Source: Magnolia sinica
Lineage: Eukaryota > Streptophyta > Magnoliopsida > Magnoliales > Magnoliaceae
DNA length: 64,000 bases
Direction of reading: 5' to 3'
NCBI RefSeq assembly: GCF_029962835.1
Contig: NC_080588.1
Span: 28,691,501-28,755,500 of the forward strand
The position numbers and the translations under genes were made by a program. The notes below the pieces were generated by a model that was not told the DNA's origin, searched no databases, and was given only the letters and a program-made list of their open reading frames with translations. Below, in pieces: positions 34,201 through 46,960 of the stretch. Within the stretch, counting starts at the first letter, position 1. Each line of letters starts with the position of its first letter.

Positions 34201-36600
34201 TATTAATTATTTTTTTTGTGGCCCATACATAATTTACATCAGTAAGTCACCACTATTTCTTATGGTATGGTCCACTTAAGATCTCAATAAGTTTCAGTCC
34301 ACTTAAGATCTTCATGTACATTCTTTAAGTATGAGGTATTGGTGATGTATTTGGATTGGTTGTGTTTCCTATGATTTTGGTCCACTCTTAAATTGTTACA
34401 TTTCATGTATTTTGAGTTTCATGGACTCTGAACTATTATAGAGTATGTTCTGTTAATGGAGACCCTAATATACTTGATGGATTTTCATGATATGTGTAAA
34501 TTGTGTTCAGTCCATTATGTAAACTAGCCCTTGCAAATGGTTCATTTCCAACTCCATGTCTTTCATTCTTCCTAGAACAAGAACCGGTTGGCTTGGAATG
34601 GCATTGCCTTCATGAAAGCTACAAGAAACCTATGCCGGCAATGGCATTGCCCTCATGTAAGGCAAATCAACATGTTATGACCTCTTTGATGTACATTCTT
34701 TATCTATGAGGTATTGGTGATGTATTTTGCTATAAAGTATGTCTAAGCCATGCTAAATCAAATGTCTCTTCTCACATACATTCATCAAATGATTTCATTG
34801 TGTCCAAACATATAGAGATTGTTTCATCTCCTTCATGTTCATGACTCAATGTATGTGATTTGTGATGCCTTTTTTGTTAAATGGGTCTGGCCATCATAAT
34901 GCTAGATTGGAAGGTTTCATTGTAATTTTTTTTTAAAAGTATTTATTTTTTAGGAGTGACTTTGTTACTGCTACATTTCCTATGTGTTGGGCTAAACAAA
35001 TATTAGATCCATGTCTGAGGTAGGCAGAACATATATTAGATACTGAATTGTTTTTGCAACCCATATGTAATTTAAATCAGTAAGTTACCATTGTTTCTTA
35101 TGGTATGGTCCACATAAGATTTCGATGACTTTCAGTTTTGACTCTGAAACTGTTACATTTCCTGTATTTTGAGTTTCATGACACTGAACTTTATAGAGTA
35201 TGTTCTGTTAATGGAGACCCTAATCTACTTCATGGATTTTCATGATATGTGTAAATTCTGTTCAGTCTATCATGTAAACTACTCCTTGAAAATGGTTCAT
35301 TTCCAACTCCATGTATTTCATTCTTCCTGGGACATGCTGGTTGGTGTGGTATGACATTACCCTCATGAAAGCTACAAGAAACCCATACTAGTAATGGCAT
35401 TACCCTCATTTGAGACAAATCAACAGGTTATGGCCTCCTTGATGTACATTCTTTATCAATGAGGTATTGATGGTGTATTTTGCTGTAAAGTATGTTCAAG
35501 CTATGCTAAATCAAATGTCTCTTCTCACATACATTCATCAAGTGATTTCATTGTGGCCAGACATACATTTTATATTGTTTCATCTCCTTCATGTTCATGA
35601 TTAATATTTGTGATTGGTGACGCCTTTTTTGTAGAATGGGTCTGGCCATTATAATCCAAATTGAATTGTAATTTATGTTTTTTTATTTTTATTTATTTAT
35701 TTATTATTTTTATATTTTATATTTTATTTATTTATTTTTATTTATTTTTTTTTTTTTTGGTTTTTCTTCTTTTTAAAACCATAGAAGTGACTCTGTTATT
35801 GTTACACTTCCTATGTGCTGGGCAAAACAAGTATTAGATCCATGTCTCAGGTGGGCAGAACATATATTGATACATTTTTTTTTTTTTTTTTTGTGGCCCA
35901 TATGTAATTTACATCAGAAAGTCACCACTGTTTCAATGGTATGGTCCACTAAAGATCTTAATGAGTTTCGGTCCACTTAAGATCTTCATGTACATTCTTT
36001 AAGTATGAGGTATTGGTGATGTATTTGGACTGGTTGCGTTTCCTATGATTTTGGTGACTCTGAAACTCTTACATTTCCTGTATTTTGAGTTTCATGGACA
36101 TTGAACTATTATAGAGTATGTTATGTTAATGGAGACCCTAATCTATGATTTAGAATTTTCATGATATGTGTAAATATGTGTTCAGTCTATTATGTAAACT
36201 AGCCCTTGCAAATGGTTCATTTCCAACTCCATGTCTTTCATTCTTCCTGGGACATGAACTAGTTGGCGTGGAATGACATTGCCCTCATGAAAGCTACAAG
36301 AAACCTATGTTAGTAATGGCATTGCATTTGTGATATGTGATGCCTTTTTTGTAAAATGGGTCTGGCCATCATAATGCTAGATTGGAAGGTTTCGTTGATT
36401 TTTTTTTTTTTTTTTTTTTTTAAGTATGTTTTTTTAGAAGTGACTCTTTTACTGCTATACTTCCTATGTGCTAGGCTAGACAAATATTAGATCCATGTCT
36501 GAGGTGGGCAGAATATATATTAAATACTGAATTATTTTTGCAACCCATATTAGATACCGAATTGTTTTTGAATCTGAAACTATTACATTTCTTGTATTCC
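33850..36600. repeat. Complex tandem repeat, four copies of a 720-880 bp unit
   Basis: The phrase GCCTT(A/T)TTTGT...ATGGGTCTGGCCAT occurs at 33985, 34867, 35622 and 36342 (spacings 882, 755 and 720). Between them the blocks keep their order: TTACACTTCCTATGTGCTGG, TTAGATCCATGTCT, GTTAATGGAGACCCTAAT and TCCAACTCCATGTCTTTCAT. The last copy is partial. Poly(T) tracts explain much of the length variation. Confidence 0.85.
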
Positions 36601-38316
36601 GAGTTTCATGTTCACTTCTCATAGAAGCCTTTACATTTTAATTAAAGAGAATTTTCAACATTTTTCTATTTGTATGAATATAGGATTTTCAATTTTATGG
36701 GATCTCATATTTGATTTTAGGCTTACACTTCTTCATGCAAACCATCTGATTGTGTTATATGAAATCATATGGCACCAAATTGAAAGACTGGAATTTAATA
36801 GTTTTAGTTGCATACAAGGCAACCAATGTAAGTACTTCTTTTAGCTGCATTGTGGTCCTAAGCTCTCATTGTTATCCTCAGTGATCATTGTTTTAGCTGT
36901 ATTTGGAAAGTGTAACTTCTTTTAAATGTCCTTCCTTGTTGCCTACTTGGTAATTGTAATCTTTTGCTATTGGGTGGGCAGTTGCGTTTGGAATAGATCT
37001 ATTTGCACTGGGTCTATAGGTTGAGACTTCTCTACATACCACTCTCTTCCTTTGATTACCTGCATATGGAAAGTGTAGTAGCTTTTAGGTGCATTCATTT
37101 CATCAACTCTCATTGTTTAAGCTGCATATGGAAAGTGTAACTTCAAAATAGTCTATTTTTCCTGAGCTCCCATTGCCTTAGTTGCATATTGTAAGTGTAA
37201 CTTCATCTACTTGTCAGATTGGGATGCAAGTATGTTTTAATGACCAAAAATATCTGCACTTGGATTTGTACTGGTGTTCTCATGTACCTGGCGTCATTTG
37301 TGTGTCTCTATGTCTAATGGTGGGATGCTTATATGCTTGTAAATCAATTTATTTTTTAATAAAATAACATACTTTATAAAGGATATTCATTTATAATGCT
37401 CCCCCAAATGGATGTCACTTTTCATCTAGTAAGCATTCTGTATAGATGTTGGGTGATCCTAGATTGTTCATCTGTTTGGACTTACTGTTGATGGACACTG
37501 GATTGGAAATTCTTCCGCTGAACAATCACGGACATCATATTACAACTGGCACCGCCAGCTATACTTTTTTTCTCCATTTGAAGGTGAGTGATCATATGGT
37601 TAAGATTGTCTAAAGGGAGTTTGTTTTTTCTACATCATGCATCCACACTAGATGAATGCTCTAGGTCAGTTTTTCAGTATTGAATGGGACCTGAGCTATT
37701 TTTAGCAGGGTCCAACTGGCAGGACCTGTTCTAGTAGGGTCCACTGGTTTGACTTAGTACCTTATACATGCACAAAAGACATTTATCTTCATATAAATTT
37801 TTGACTGCTTCTCTTTGCTACTGTTTACATGTCATCTGTGAATCAGTTTCATGCATAATAAACTGACGTCATTCATCAAGTTTAGGTTCCCAGGTTTATT
37901 ATTGTGGTTCTTAGGAATTTATTCCACATAGGCCATTTTCAGCGAAATTTCGGGTATGTATGCTTGCATCTACATTTATACTAATTTCATGAATTGTTTT
38001 TATTTCCATTCAAAACTATCACTTTCCCAAACAACCGTAATTCAATATATATTTTAGTGAAAGATCTGGATATATGTTGCATATATACCATTTTTATTTA
38101 TCAAAAGTATTTAAGGCTCCGATGTTTATATACTTACTGAAATTAGTATAAATAAAATGACATAGCTATATGTAAATCCCAAATCACACCTTTAAATTGT
38201 TTTTATCAGATAATCCCCATGGTAAGATATTCAATTTGGGAACTAAATTAAGCTATTAATTTAAGATTTATATTAAAAACACAATCATACATACATGTGT
38301 AGATGCATAGTTGGTG
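36601..38316. other. PIF element interior, no gene recognised
   Basis: AT-rich. A phrase (G)CATATGGAAAGTGTA recurs near 37065, 37130 and 37185. It could hold introns or a promoter of the transposase gene that begins downstream, but no exon was recognised. Confidence 0.4.
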
Positions 38317-38352
38317 ATGGATAATGATGAGGACGAAGAGATGGAATGGGCT

Positions 38353-39578
38353 TGATGGGGACATCATGCGCACACGCGCACTCACGCCCCCCCTACGCAC
38401 GTACGCCAGAAGGAGGGCCCCACTGTAAATCTAGATCGATGACGACGTCCAGGGAGGGCCTCCTAGCTAGAAGATGGAGTTTTGGTTCAAGAGAGTGGGC
38501 CCGATAACCAAGAAAAGCCCATCATGGGATCTCATGATTGTGGCTTACTAGTCGGATTGATTTCATATTTTAGGTTTTGCTTATTTATTTTATTTAGAAC
38601 ATCGTGGATGCTTTAGATTTCTTTGATTGATTTTTATTTTAATTTACTTCATCGCCAAGTAATAGGTTGCACGCATGGCGCGAGTTTTGGGGTATAAAGT
38701 TTTCCCTACAAATAAGCACCCCTTGTAGTTCTTTTGATTCATTGAAGATAAATAAAAATTCTGCGATTTCCTATTCTCTAAGTTGTGAAGCCTAATTGGG
38801 TGCGAAGCCCTCCCTTCATCGAAGGGTTAACTACTGTGGTGTGAAGCCACATCTATCCCGATTCGCCCCCGTCAATCGCCATCTCTACTACCCATCTTCT
38901 ACCATCCCTTCGTCTCATCTCACCCCATCATCTACACTTCGAATTAATCATTTATTGCAGCAATTCTCCTCCACATAGCAGAATTTCAGAATTTAGCCCT
39001 ACAAGAGGGCTGAAACTTCGGCGGAGCACCATGCACAAACCGTACATCGGATCGAGCTAAGATTTGGAGGTTTTGGAGTCCATCCCTGGCTGACCAGGGC
39101 CAAGGTGGTCTTTTTCTGAATAGTGGGCCCCACACACGTGCGGCCGAAATCACACGCACGTGCGTCTGGGCCATTGTTGTTGTTCACGCGTGCGGTACTT
39201 CTCTGGTTCGTCTCTCTCCTCTCTTTCAATTCGCTTTCATCCAAAATCCCTAAACCTAACCCTAAATTACACAAATCTCCAAATTTATTCCCCTTTTCTT
39301 ATCCTAGGGTTCCTCGAATTAGAATTTCTAAATCCCTTGGATTAGGGACTGATTACTATGCATGTGTGGATGATTATTTCTTATCTTTGAGTATCGTTTG
39401 GTTCATAATTTTTATTGATCCATCCCTACCATGTGTAGGCCTAGACCCGCATAGATTCCCCTTAATTGAATGTTTGGACTTTCATGTGGGATATGGAATT
39501 TATGTAATTGTTTCTGAACTAACGTGATCTTAAGCCTGAAATCTCACATATCATATTTAATTTTCATGTCCCGCATCA
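38353..39578 (+). mobile_element. 5' LTR of gypsy element 2
   Basis: The LTR starts TGATGGGGACATC and ends GCATCA. It is collinear with 41746-42970 with few differences by eye, and both hold the same CACACGTGCGGCCG and GGTTCGTCTCTCTCCTCTC blocks. The high similarity implies a younger insertion than gypsy element 1. Confidence 0.92.
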
Positions 39579-40219
39579 AATTTGGTATCAGATCCTAGAG
39601 GTTCTTATAGGGGAATTCATTACATGTGTAGGGTTTGGTTGTTTATGTCCATTACGCATCAATTCTCATCATATATGGCTGTTTAGAGGTCCATAAACCC
39701 TAACATAAGCTGCTGAAATTTTCTATTATCCCCTTATTTGAATTATTTTAGAACTTAGTTTTCTATTTTTAAGTTTAGAAACTTTCCTTTTTTGTTTTTT
39801 TAGAAACTTTCTTAATCTTTTTTTAGAAACTAATTTCCTTTTCTTTTTCTTTTTTAGAAGCTAGTTTACTTTCCTTTTTCTTTTTTAGAAACTAACTTAC
39901 TTTTTATTTTTAAAAACTTTCCTTTTTCCTTTTCCTTAGAAACTAGGTTGTTTTTTTAGGAACCTTTTTAATTTGTTTTTTTTAGAAGCTTTCCTAATTT
40001 GTTTCTTTAGAAAATTTCCTAATTTGTTTTTAGAAACTTTCCTTTTTCGTTTTTAGAAACTAGGTTGCTTTTCTTTAGAAACTTTCCTAATTTTTTATTT
40101 TTTTAGAAACTTTCCTAACTTGTTTTAAAAACTTTCCTTTTTCGTTTTTAGAAACCTTAAAAAAAAATCTTATATTTTGAAAATTATATTGCTGAATTTT
40201 GGGTACCCTACACTAAACA
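39579..40219. repeat. Untranslated leader of gypsy element 2 with a TTTAGAAACTTTCC repeat
   Basis: From about 39770 to 40170 TTTAGAAACT(T/A)(T/A)C(C/T) and close variants recur with spacings of about 20-45 bp, separated by T-rich tracts. This is a degenerate tandem repeat in the leader, upstream of the gag start at 40220. Confidence 0.75.
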
Positions 40220-41745
40220 TGGAACAATTGCAAGAGTCACTAAACAAGTTGTCCCAGAAGTTAGAGTTTCTGATTAAGTGATTGGAAATGGACGAATGCT
40301 TTGAACAGTTTGATGTACACATTACCCGACTAAAGACCATTGCCAAGACTAACCCCACCATTGGGGTAGATGTCCAATCTTAGGTAGGTGGCCTGGAGGA
40401 TAGACCAATGAATGGAGTTGGTCAAGGAATCAATTATAGGTGTGTACCCGTGCACCCACCCCATGAGAGACATCAAGACCTCTATTTTGAGGGGTACAAC
40501 ATGTGCGGCCTTGTGGCTGGAGAGAGTACACTAGAGGCTAGTGTAGAGTTACCTACTGAGGCCATTCCAGTAATGGATGAATTACGTGATGTATTTCCTA
40601 ATGATTTACCGGATGAGTCTCACCCTAGGAGGGATATAGAGCACACCAGAACATGGGACACCGTAATACCTACAGCCGAGTTTACGTTGAATAGTTTTGT
40701 CGACAGGTCCATAGGTCTAAGTCCTCGTGAAGTCGTTATTGGTTATAAACCTAGGAAACCTATTGATCTTGTCCCTATGTCACTGTCCCATAGGCTGTCA
40801 GAGTCTGCAGAGTCTTTTGCGCATCACATTCATTCTGGCATCAAGAAATCAGGCAGAAGATGATGACTAGTAATAAACACTGCACATTTTCTGCAGACTA
40901 GCATAAACGTTTGAAAGGATTCAATATTGGGGACTTCGTGATGGTTCGCATCAGCCCTGAGTGGTACCCGCCGAGGGCCATTCGTAAGTTACACACGTGC
41001 AACGCTGGACCCTCCAAAATTATAAAACGAAACGGTCTCAATGTGTATGAGGTAGATCTTCCACCTTCCATGGGAATTAGTTTTACATCCGATGTGGAGG
41101 ATTTAGTTACTTTTTAGGAGACCACTGATACTTTGTCCGGCCCTTCGCCCACCCATCCTGATTCTCTATATTTATCCCTTGAACCATGGTCCCTTCTCGA
41201 CCCATTTTTCCAGCCTCTACCTCCCATACCTACTCTTCCTGACCTTTCTTCCCAGCCTCTACCTCCCATACCTATCCTTCCCGACCTATTTTCTCAGCCT
41301 CTACATCCCATACCTACCCATCCCGACCCATTTTTTCAGCCTCTACGTCTCATACCTACCCGTCCCAACTAATTTTTCCGGCCTCTACCTCCCATTCTAC
41401 CCGTTCCGACTCATCTTCCAGCCTCTACCTCCCATTCTACCCATTCCGACTCATCTTCCAGCCTCTACCTCCCATACCTATCCTTCCCGACTCATTTTCG
41501 TACCCTCTACCTTCCATACCTAACCTTCACACACCCAAAAAGGAAATAGAGGATATCCTAGACCATCAGATAGTTTCAATGTCGGACGGTGGGTTTCAGA
41601 AGTACGTGGTTAAATGCAAGTTACGCACAGCTTCAAACAGCACGTGGCTCACTGAGGAGGAGCTTTAGAGACTTGATCTTGACATCTTAGAGTGGTTTAG
41701 GAGTTTTATTTCACCAGTGGCGAAATCTTTGCAGCCGGGGAGAAT
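40220..41745 (+). pseudogene. Fused remains of gag and pol of gypsy element 2
   Basis: A gag leader begins at ATG 40220. It joins a piece from the start of reverse transcriptase (MDELRDVFPNDLPDE, about 40575) and then runs straight into the end of the integrase core (TWDTVIPTAEFTLNS, about 40650). The missing part covers most of gag, protease, reverse transcriptase, RNase H and most of integrase. The integrase C-terminus (GDFVMVRISPEW, about 40930) and a chromodomain (IEDILDHQIV...STWLTEEEL, about 41548-41670) remain. Stops occur within. The pieces keep the order of gypsy element 1, so one large deletion in a related parent explains it. Confidence 0.85.
41190..41530 (+). repeat. Proline-rich coding minisatellite in the integrase linker
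   Basis: About seven copies of CCAGCCTCTACCTCCCATAC with short variable spacers form units of about 36-42 bp. In frame they encode QPLPPIPTLPD-type repeats between the integrase end and the chromodomain. A TAA ends the frame at about 41370. Confidence 0.85.
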
Positions 41746-42970
41746 TGATGGAGACATTGCACGCACACGCGCACTCACGCCGCCTCCTACACACGTATGC
41801 CAGAAGGAGGGCCCCACCGTCGATCTGGATCGATGACGACGTCTAGGGAGGGCCTCCTAGTTAGAAGATGGAGTTTTGGTTCAAGAGAGTGGGCCTGATA
41901 GCTAAGAAAAGCTCATCATGGGATCTCATGATCGTGGCCCACTAGTCGGATTGATTTCATATTTTAGGTTTGCTTATTTATATTATTTAGAACATCGTGA
42001 ATGCTTTAGATTTCTTTGATTAGTTTTTATTTTAGTTTACTTCATCGCCAAGTAATAGGTTGCGCACATGGCACGAGTTTTAGGGTATAGGGTTTTTCCT
42101 ATAAATAGGCACCCCTTGTAATTCTTTTGATTCATTGAAGATTAATAAAAATTCTGTGTTTTCCTACTCTCTGAGTTGTTAAGCCTCATTGGGTGTGAAG
42201 CTCTCCCTTTATCGAAGGGTTAACTACCGTGGTGCGAAGCCACATCTATCCTGATTCGGCCCCATCAGTCGCCATCTCTACTACCCATCTTCTACCATCC
42301 CTTCTTCTCATCTCACCTCATCAACTATACTTCGAATTAATCGTCTATTGCAGCAATTCTCCTCTCCACAGCAGAATTTCAGAATCTAGCCCTACAAGAG
42401 GGCTGAAACTTTGGCGGAGCACGATGCGCAAACTGTACATCGGATCGAGCTGAGATTTGGGGGTTTTGGAGTCCATCCCTGACCGACCAGGGCCAAGGTG
42501 GCTTTTTTCTAAATAGTGGGCCCTACACACGTGCGGCCGGAATCACACGCACGTGCGTTTGGGCCATTGTTGTTGTCCACGCATGCGGTACTTCTTTGGT
42601 TCGTCTCTCTCCTCTCTTGCATTCCGCTTTCACCCAAAATCCCTAAACCTAACCCTAAATTACTCAAATCTCTAATTTTATACCCCTTTTTTTACCCTAG
42701 GGTTCCTCAAATTGGAATTTTTGAATCCCTTGGATTAGGGACTGATTACTATGCATGTGTGGATGATTATTCTTATCTTTGAGTATCGTTTGATTCATAA
42801 TTTTTATTGATCTAGCCCTACCATGTGTAGGCCTGGACCCGCATAGATTCCCCTTAATTGAATGTTTGGACTTTCATGTGGGATATGAAGTTTGTGTAAT
42901 TGTTTCTGAACTAACGTGATCTTAAGCCCGAAATCTCGCATATCATATTTAATTTTCATGTCCTGTATCA
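41746..42970 (+). mobile_element. 3' LTR of gypsy element 2
   Basis: The LTR starts TGATGGAGACATTGC and ends GTATCA. It matches the 5' LTR throughout, including the ATAAATAGGCACCCCTTGTA promoter-like segment (42111-42130). Confidence 0.92.
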
Positions 42971-44584
42971 GGGCTGTTGTCATTCAAGCGATGACAGCTT
43001 GTGTTGCAGCTATTGGAGAATGGAATAATGTTGCGTATACATGTTCAAAAAGCCGGCACGCCACAGAGATGATGAGCGGGTGAGGTTCATGAACTCTATC
43101 ATTTGAGCGACAAACGAGGATTGTATAACTCCACTCAGGATGACTCAAGATGCTTTTTTTGAATTATGTATTAAACTACGTGAGAAGACACATTCACGTG
43201 ATACTCGTAATGTGAGTCTAAAAGAACAGTTAATTATTTTCCTCAACATCGTGGGCCATAATGTTCACAATCGGGTAAGAGGACACATATTTATTTGATT
43301 AGGTGAAACCGTTTGCCGCCACTTTCATCGTGTATTAGATGCCATTGTATCATTGTACCCTGAGTCCATTAAATAGTCAAGATAAAAAACACCCTCTGAG
43401 ATCCAAACGAATATAAATTGGGCATCATACTTTCCGGTATTATTTTAATTAATATCCATTGTATATCTATATTGTTATTCACAAACCTCTATTAACAAGT
43501 CCGTCCCTAAACGAAATTTGATGAAATGCATCTAGGATTGTCTTGGCGCAATTGACGGGACACACATACCTGCTCATGTTCAAGCAGCGGATCATGCAAG
43601 CTTCCGCAATCGGAAAGGGTTCCTCTCTCAAAATATACTTGCGGCATATTCATTTGATACGAATTTTATATATGTATTGGCCAGTTGGGAGGGTTCTGCT
43701 TCGGATGTGAGGGTGCTACATAATGCTTTGACCCGATCAGATGATCCCTTACTTGTCCCAATGGTACTAGTTATTTGTTCAAAGATTGCCTATCTAATTA
43801 ATACTTGTGAAATCTTTGATTGTCCACTTAATGGAACATTCATTCAAATGTGTAGGAAAATATTATGTTGTCGATACTGGATACGCTCATTCACTCGATT
43901 TTATGGCTCCATACTGGGGTGTTCGATACCACTTATAGGAGTAACGAACCGGGAGAGCACCTGCGAATATGAAGGAACTATTTAATTACTGACATGCACA
44001 ATTGCACAATGTAATCGAGTGTTGTGTTGGTGTTATGAAAGGCATATTTACCATATTGAAGACGGCCATGTAGTATGAATTACACACACAAGTGTATATT
44101 GTGATAGCCTGCTGTGTGTTACACAATTTCATACGAACTGGACATGAGTCTCGTCAGGATCTACATGAAGCTGGTATATCTTTTGTTGATGGGGAGAGTA
44201 ACTCAACACCGCATGAGGTATCAACGAATGATGAGAGACAATGGTTGCTGCGAGTTATTTGCGAGAAAAAGATGCTTGGATTCGAGTGCGCGATGATATT
44301 GCAGCTCGAATGTGGGTAGATGCACATTAGAATAGTAGGAGTAGATAGTCAAATTATTTTTAGTTCTTTTTTACAATCTTTTATATGAATTAGACATTAT
44401 TTAGTTGCTCGTAATATTAAGTACTTATCAATCGAATTATGGTCTTCCAAAAATTTGAAATATAATTCCAAATAAGTATGTTCAATTTCTGATTATTCTT
44501 GCTTTTGTCATGTAGATTCTCATGAAATCGGTTAACATTAGCTAAATTTGATCTATATTTGACACGTGTTGCATGCGTAGGTAG

Positions 44585-45720
44585 AATGACAGACTTCTGG
44601 TCCAATGATACATTGACACCAACGCAATCACCGGTTAAAACACCAGTGGTGCTAACTCAATGTTCTCCACGTGGGAAGACAGTGAAATCCCTCGCCGAGC
44701 TTCTGTCCCGAGCACCAAAAATCAAATGGATTAGAGTTATGGATCAATTTCTTTTCGACACATTGCTCGAACAGGTTGCACTGGGACGTAAAGCTGATAG
44801 TGGTTTCAAGTGGGAAGCCTACCAAGCAGCTACTGAAGAGGTGGTGAAGGATACAGACATAGTTATCAACTGACAGAACATGCAGAACCGGCTGAGGTAT
44901 TACAAAAGAGAATATAATGCCGTGAATGACATGTTGGCGGCCAGTGAGTTTGGATGGGATAATGAGCGAATGGTGGTTACGGCTCTCGATGAAGTTTGGG
45001 AGGAATACCTTAGGGTAAGATTTACAAAAGTATAGTTTACAAAACAATTTCACCCATTATTAATGGTTTAATGACCCTTAAATAATATCTATTTTTTGAT
45101 TACTTACAACTGTCTTTTGTAGCTGCAGTCTCACCCGTGCACTGAAAGATTCCGCAAGAAAAGAATCGATAGAATGGATGACCTTACGGTTATCGTCAGA
45201 TCCGATCAGGCCACGAGACGCTATGTACAAGAAAGTAGGAGTATGGACACATTATCCTCTCAGATTTAACGAGATCTCAATGAGGCCTGGAGAGACCTTG
45301 AAGATGATCTTGACGATACCATTCACCTCTTAGAGGATAACGTAGTAAACTCGACAGGGTCCAATCAATTTTCATTGGACACTCCTTCGATGGAAAATCG
45401 TCTCCCGTGGCACTTCTACTCGAACTTCCGATTCTGATGGTAGCCGAGGTGGGACCGCATCAAAGAAACGTATGCGGCCTCCTTGTCCCTGTGATGTGTT
45501 CGGCATCTCTCTTAAGACTATTGTAGAGGCTATGCGTGATTTTGGCAGGTGAATCATACTAGTAAAGTACTTGATGTTCTAGAAGAGGTGCAAGGGTTGA
45601 CCAACTCAGAGTTTATCGAAGTTGGTCAGCTGTTGAGTAAGGACGAGAAATTGACATCATTCTTTGTCAGTCTTTGACTTAAGCACTACGTCAAGTGGTT
45701 AAAGAAAATACTCTGCGATT
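44585..45720 (+). pseudogene. PIF/Harbinger ORF1, Myb/SANT-like DNA-binding protein
   Basis: The frame starts at ATG 44585 (MTDFWSND). It shows the Myb/SANT-like domain of plant PIF ORF1 proteins: FLFDTLLEQVALGRKADSGF, then NRLRYYKREYNAVNDMLAAS, FGWDNERMVV and VWEEYL. A GT-AG intron of about 105 bp begins near 45015, and the next exon has SHPCTERFRKK and DDL. Further blocks (CPCDVFGISLKTIVEAMRDF near 45480; VLEEVQGLTNSEF near 45570; DEKLTSFFVSL) match the usual C-terminal part. A TGA at 44873, another stop near 45268 and a frame change near 45545 break it. In active elements ORF1 binds DNA and works with the transposase. Confidence 0.78.
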
Positions 45721-45921
45721 GGGGATGCAAGTGTTGGGTCTGTCTGACAGGGACTGGTCCCTGATTCTCTTTGTGGACATGTAATAACTTTTTTACACCG
45801 ATGATGGGTTTTTTTTTTTTTTTTTTTTGGATTCCTATATTTAGTATAAAGTGTATACCAAAGTGAATGATGTGGCAATGAATATTTTTTATTATTTAAT
45901 ATCATTAATAGATGTAATCAC

Positions 45922-46419
45922 ATGCTTCTTGTATGCACATTAAGACAGATAGGACCACATACTTCGTTTGGAGAAAGGGTACGTACTCACAACTTTTTTG
46001 ATAATATATTAGATCACAGACACTATTTTTTTTCAATTGGACAATACTGCATATTTTTTAAACACGATCCTATTCAAATATACGAATCTCATGTCAATAA
46101 TGGACATATCAATGTAGATGGCAAAAGTTGTATTGGTGGGGCGCGACTGAGCATATATTTTTCATGGGATGATGCTACTTTGGAGGTGGAGGGATACAGC
46201 GGAAGCAGACATGTTGGAATAGTCATTTTGGTAGTACCAGTGCATAGTCGGGACTTGGACGAGGATCTCATGCGGGATATGTTACTGCATATTCTGACGA
46301 GGTTGACATCTATTAGTTATCAACTTCGTCTATCCAACAGACTCGGGCCACGGTTTTTAGGGCCACGTCGACTGATGATCCTGCCTCGTCATTTGGAGAG
46401 AGATTCTGTGCACTTCTGA
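45922..46419 (+). other. Unrecognised 165-codon open frame inside the PIF element
   Basis: The frame is open from ATG 45922 to a stop at 46417-46419, lies on the same strand as both PIF genes, and is not low-complexity. Only its middle (about YESHVNNGHINVDGKS to SGSRHVGIVILVVPVHSRD) looks protein-like. I recognise no domain. It may be chance, a captured fragment or a transduced exon. A (T)n tract lies upstream at 45809-45828. Confidence 0.3.
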
Positions 46420-46589
46420 TTGCCATCCTAGTTCTTTTCTTAATATTATTTATTATTTTTAAATTCTAGGTATTATGGTTGTATACCTGATTGAAGATTA
46501 CATATTTTGAACTGTCATCGTATGGTGGTTGATTTGATCACCTGTATATCTAGGACTGCTTCACCTTGTCGATGATTTTATCTCCAACC

Positions 46590-46960
46590 ACTTTCATTTG
46601 GTGTGGTCCACTGGATATGTGGACCTAATACACGTAAAAGTGTTTTTAATTAGGGCCCGAATCGTTTGGTGTGGTCCATTGGATATTTGGACAACAACCA
46701 TTTTTTACCTAACTTCTCATTTTAGAACTAGGCAGTTATATTGGACAGTCCAGATTAGGCGATCTTCACGTGGTGCGCCAATGGACTTGCTACACGTGCA
46801 TATGATTATAATGTCACATAATGAGAATGGTGTGGTCCACTGGATATCTGGACGAACACCAAGTCCTCCTTGCATCAGTTATATTGGACGGCTTGGATGA
46901 CACTCTTTTAGTTTGTGTGGTCCATTGTAGACCCTTTTTCTATGGCATGGACTGTGTACC
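46590..46960. repeat. Subterminal repeats of the PIF element
   Basis: GGTGTGGTCCA(C/T)TGGATAT(G/T/C)TGGAC occurs at about 46600, 46660 and 46830, with related TGTGTGGTCCATTGTAG near 46913. Clustered short repeats next to a TIR are usual transposase-binding arrangements, but that role here is inference. Confidence 0.65.

Larger units (their letters stand above)
38353..42970 (+). mobile_element. Internally deleted Ty3/gypsy element 2, target duplication GGGCT
   Basis: Two nearly equal LTRs (1226 and 1225 bp) enclose only 2.2 kb of internal sequence. GGGCT precedes (38348-38352) and follows (42971-42975) the element. TTTGGTATCAGATCC after the first LTR (39581-39595) is the initiator-Met primer site, and GCCGGGGAGAA before the second (41734-41744) is the purine tract. 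The pol core is missing, so any movement would have depended on proteins from other elements. LTR termini match those of gypsy element 1. Confidence 0.93.
38317..44330 (+). pseudogene. PIF/Harbinger (HARBI1-like) transposase, split by a gypsy insertion
   Basis: An ATG at 38317 starts DNDEDEEMEWA, then the gypsy element enters. The same frame continues after 42975 with VVIQAMTACVAAIGEW. The helix-rich N-terminal part is followed by the DDE nuclease: first Asp in GAIDGTH (codon 43554-43556), then GSASDVRVL, second Asp in VVDTGYA (codon 43873-43875), Glu in NVIECCVG (codon 44017-44019). The end WIRVRDDIAARMW leads to TAG at 44328-44330. A GT-AG intron seems to lie between about 43761 and 43858. 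Stops in the YHL-to-GRAP region (about 43937-43950), at 43984 and elsewhere, plus frame changes, make it dead. The catalytic codons survive. Its partner would be the ORF1 just downstream. Confidence 0.85.

Noticed and set aside
41179..41523. 114-codon Leu/Pro/Tyr-rich frame as a separate protein
   Set aside because: It is an alternative frame of the proline-rich linker minisatellite of gypsy element 2.
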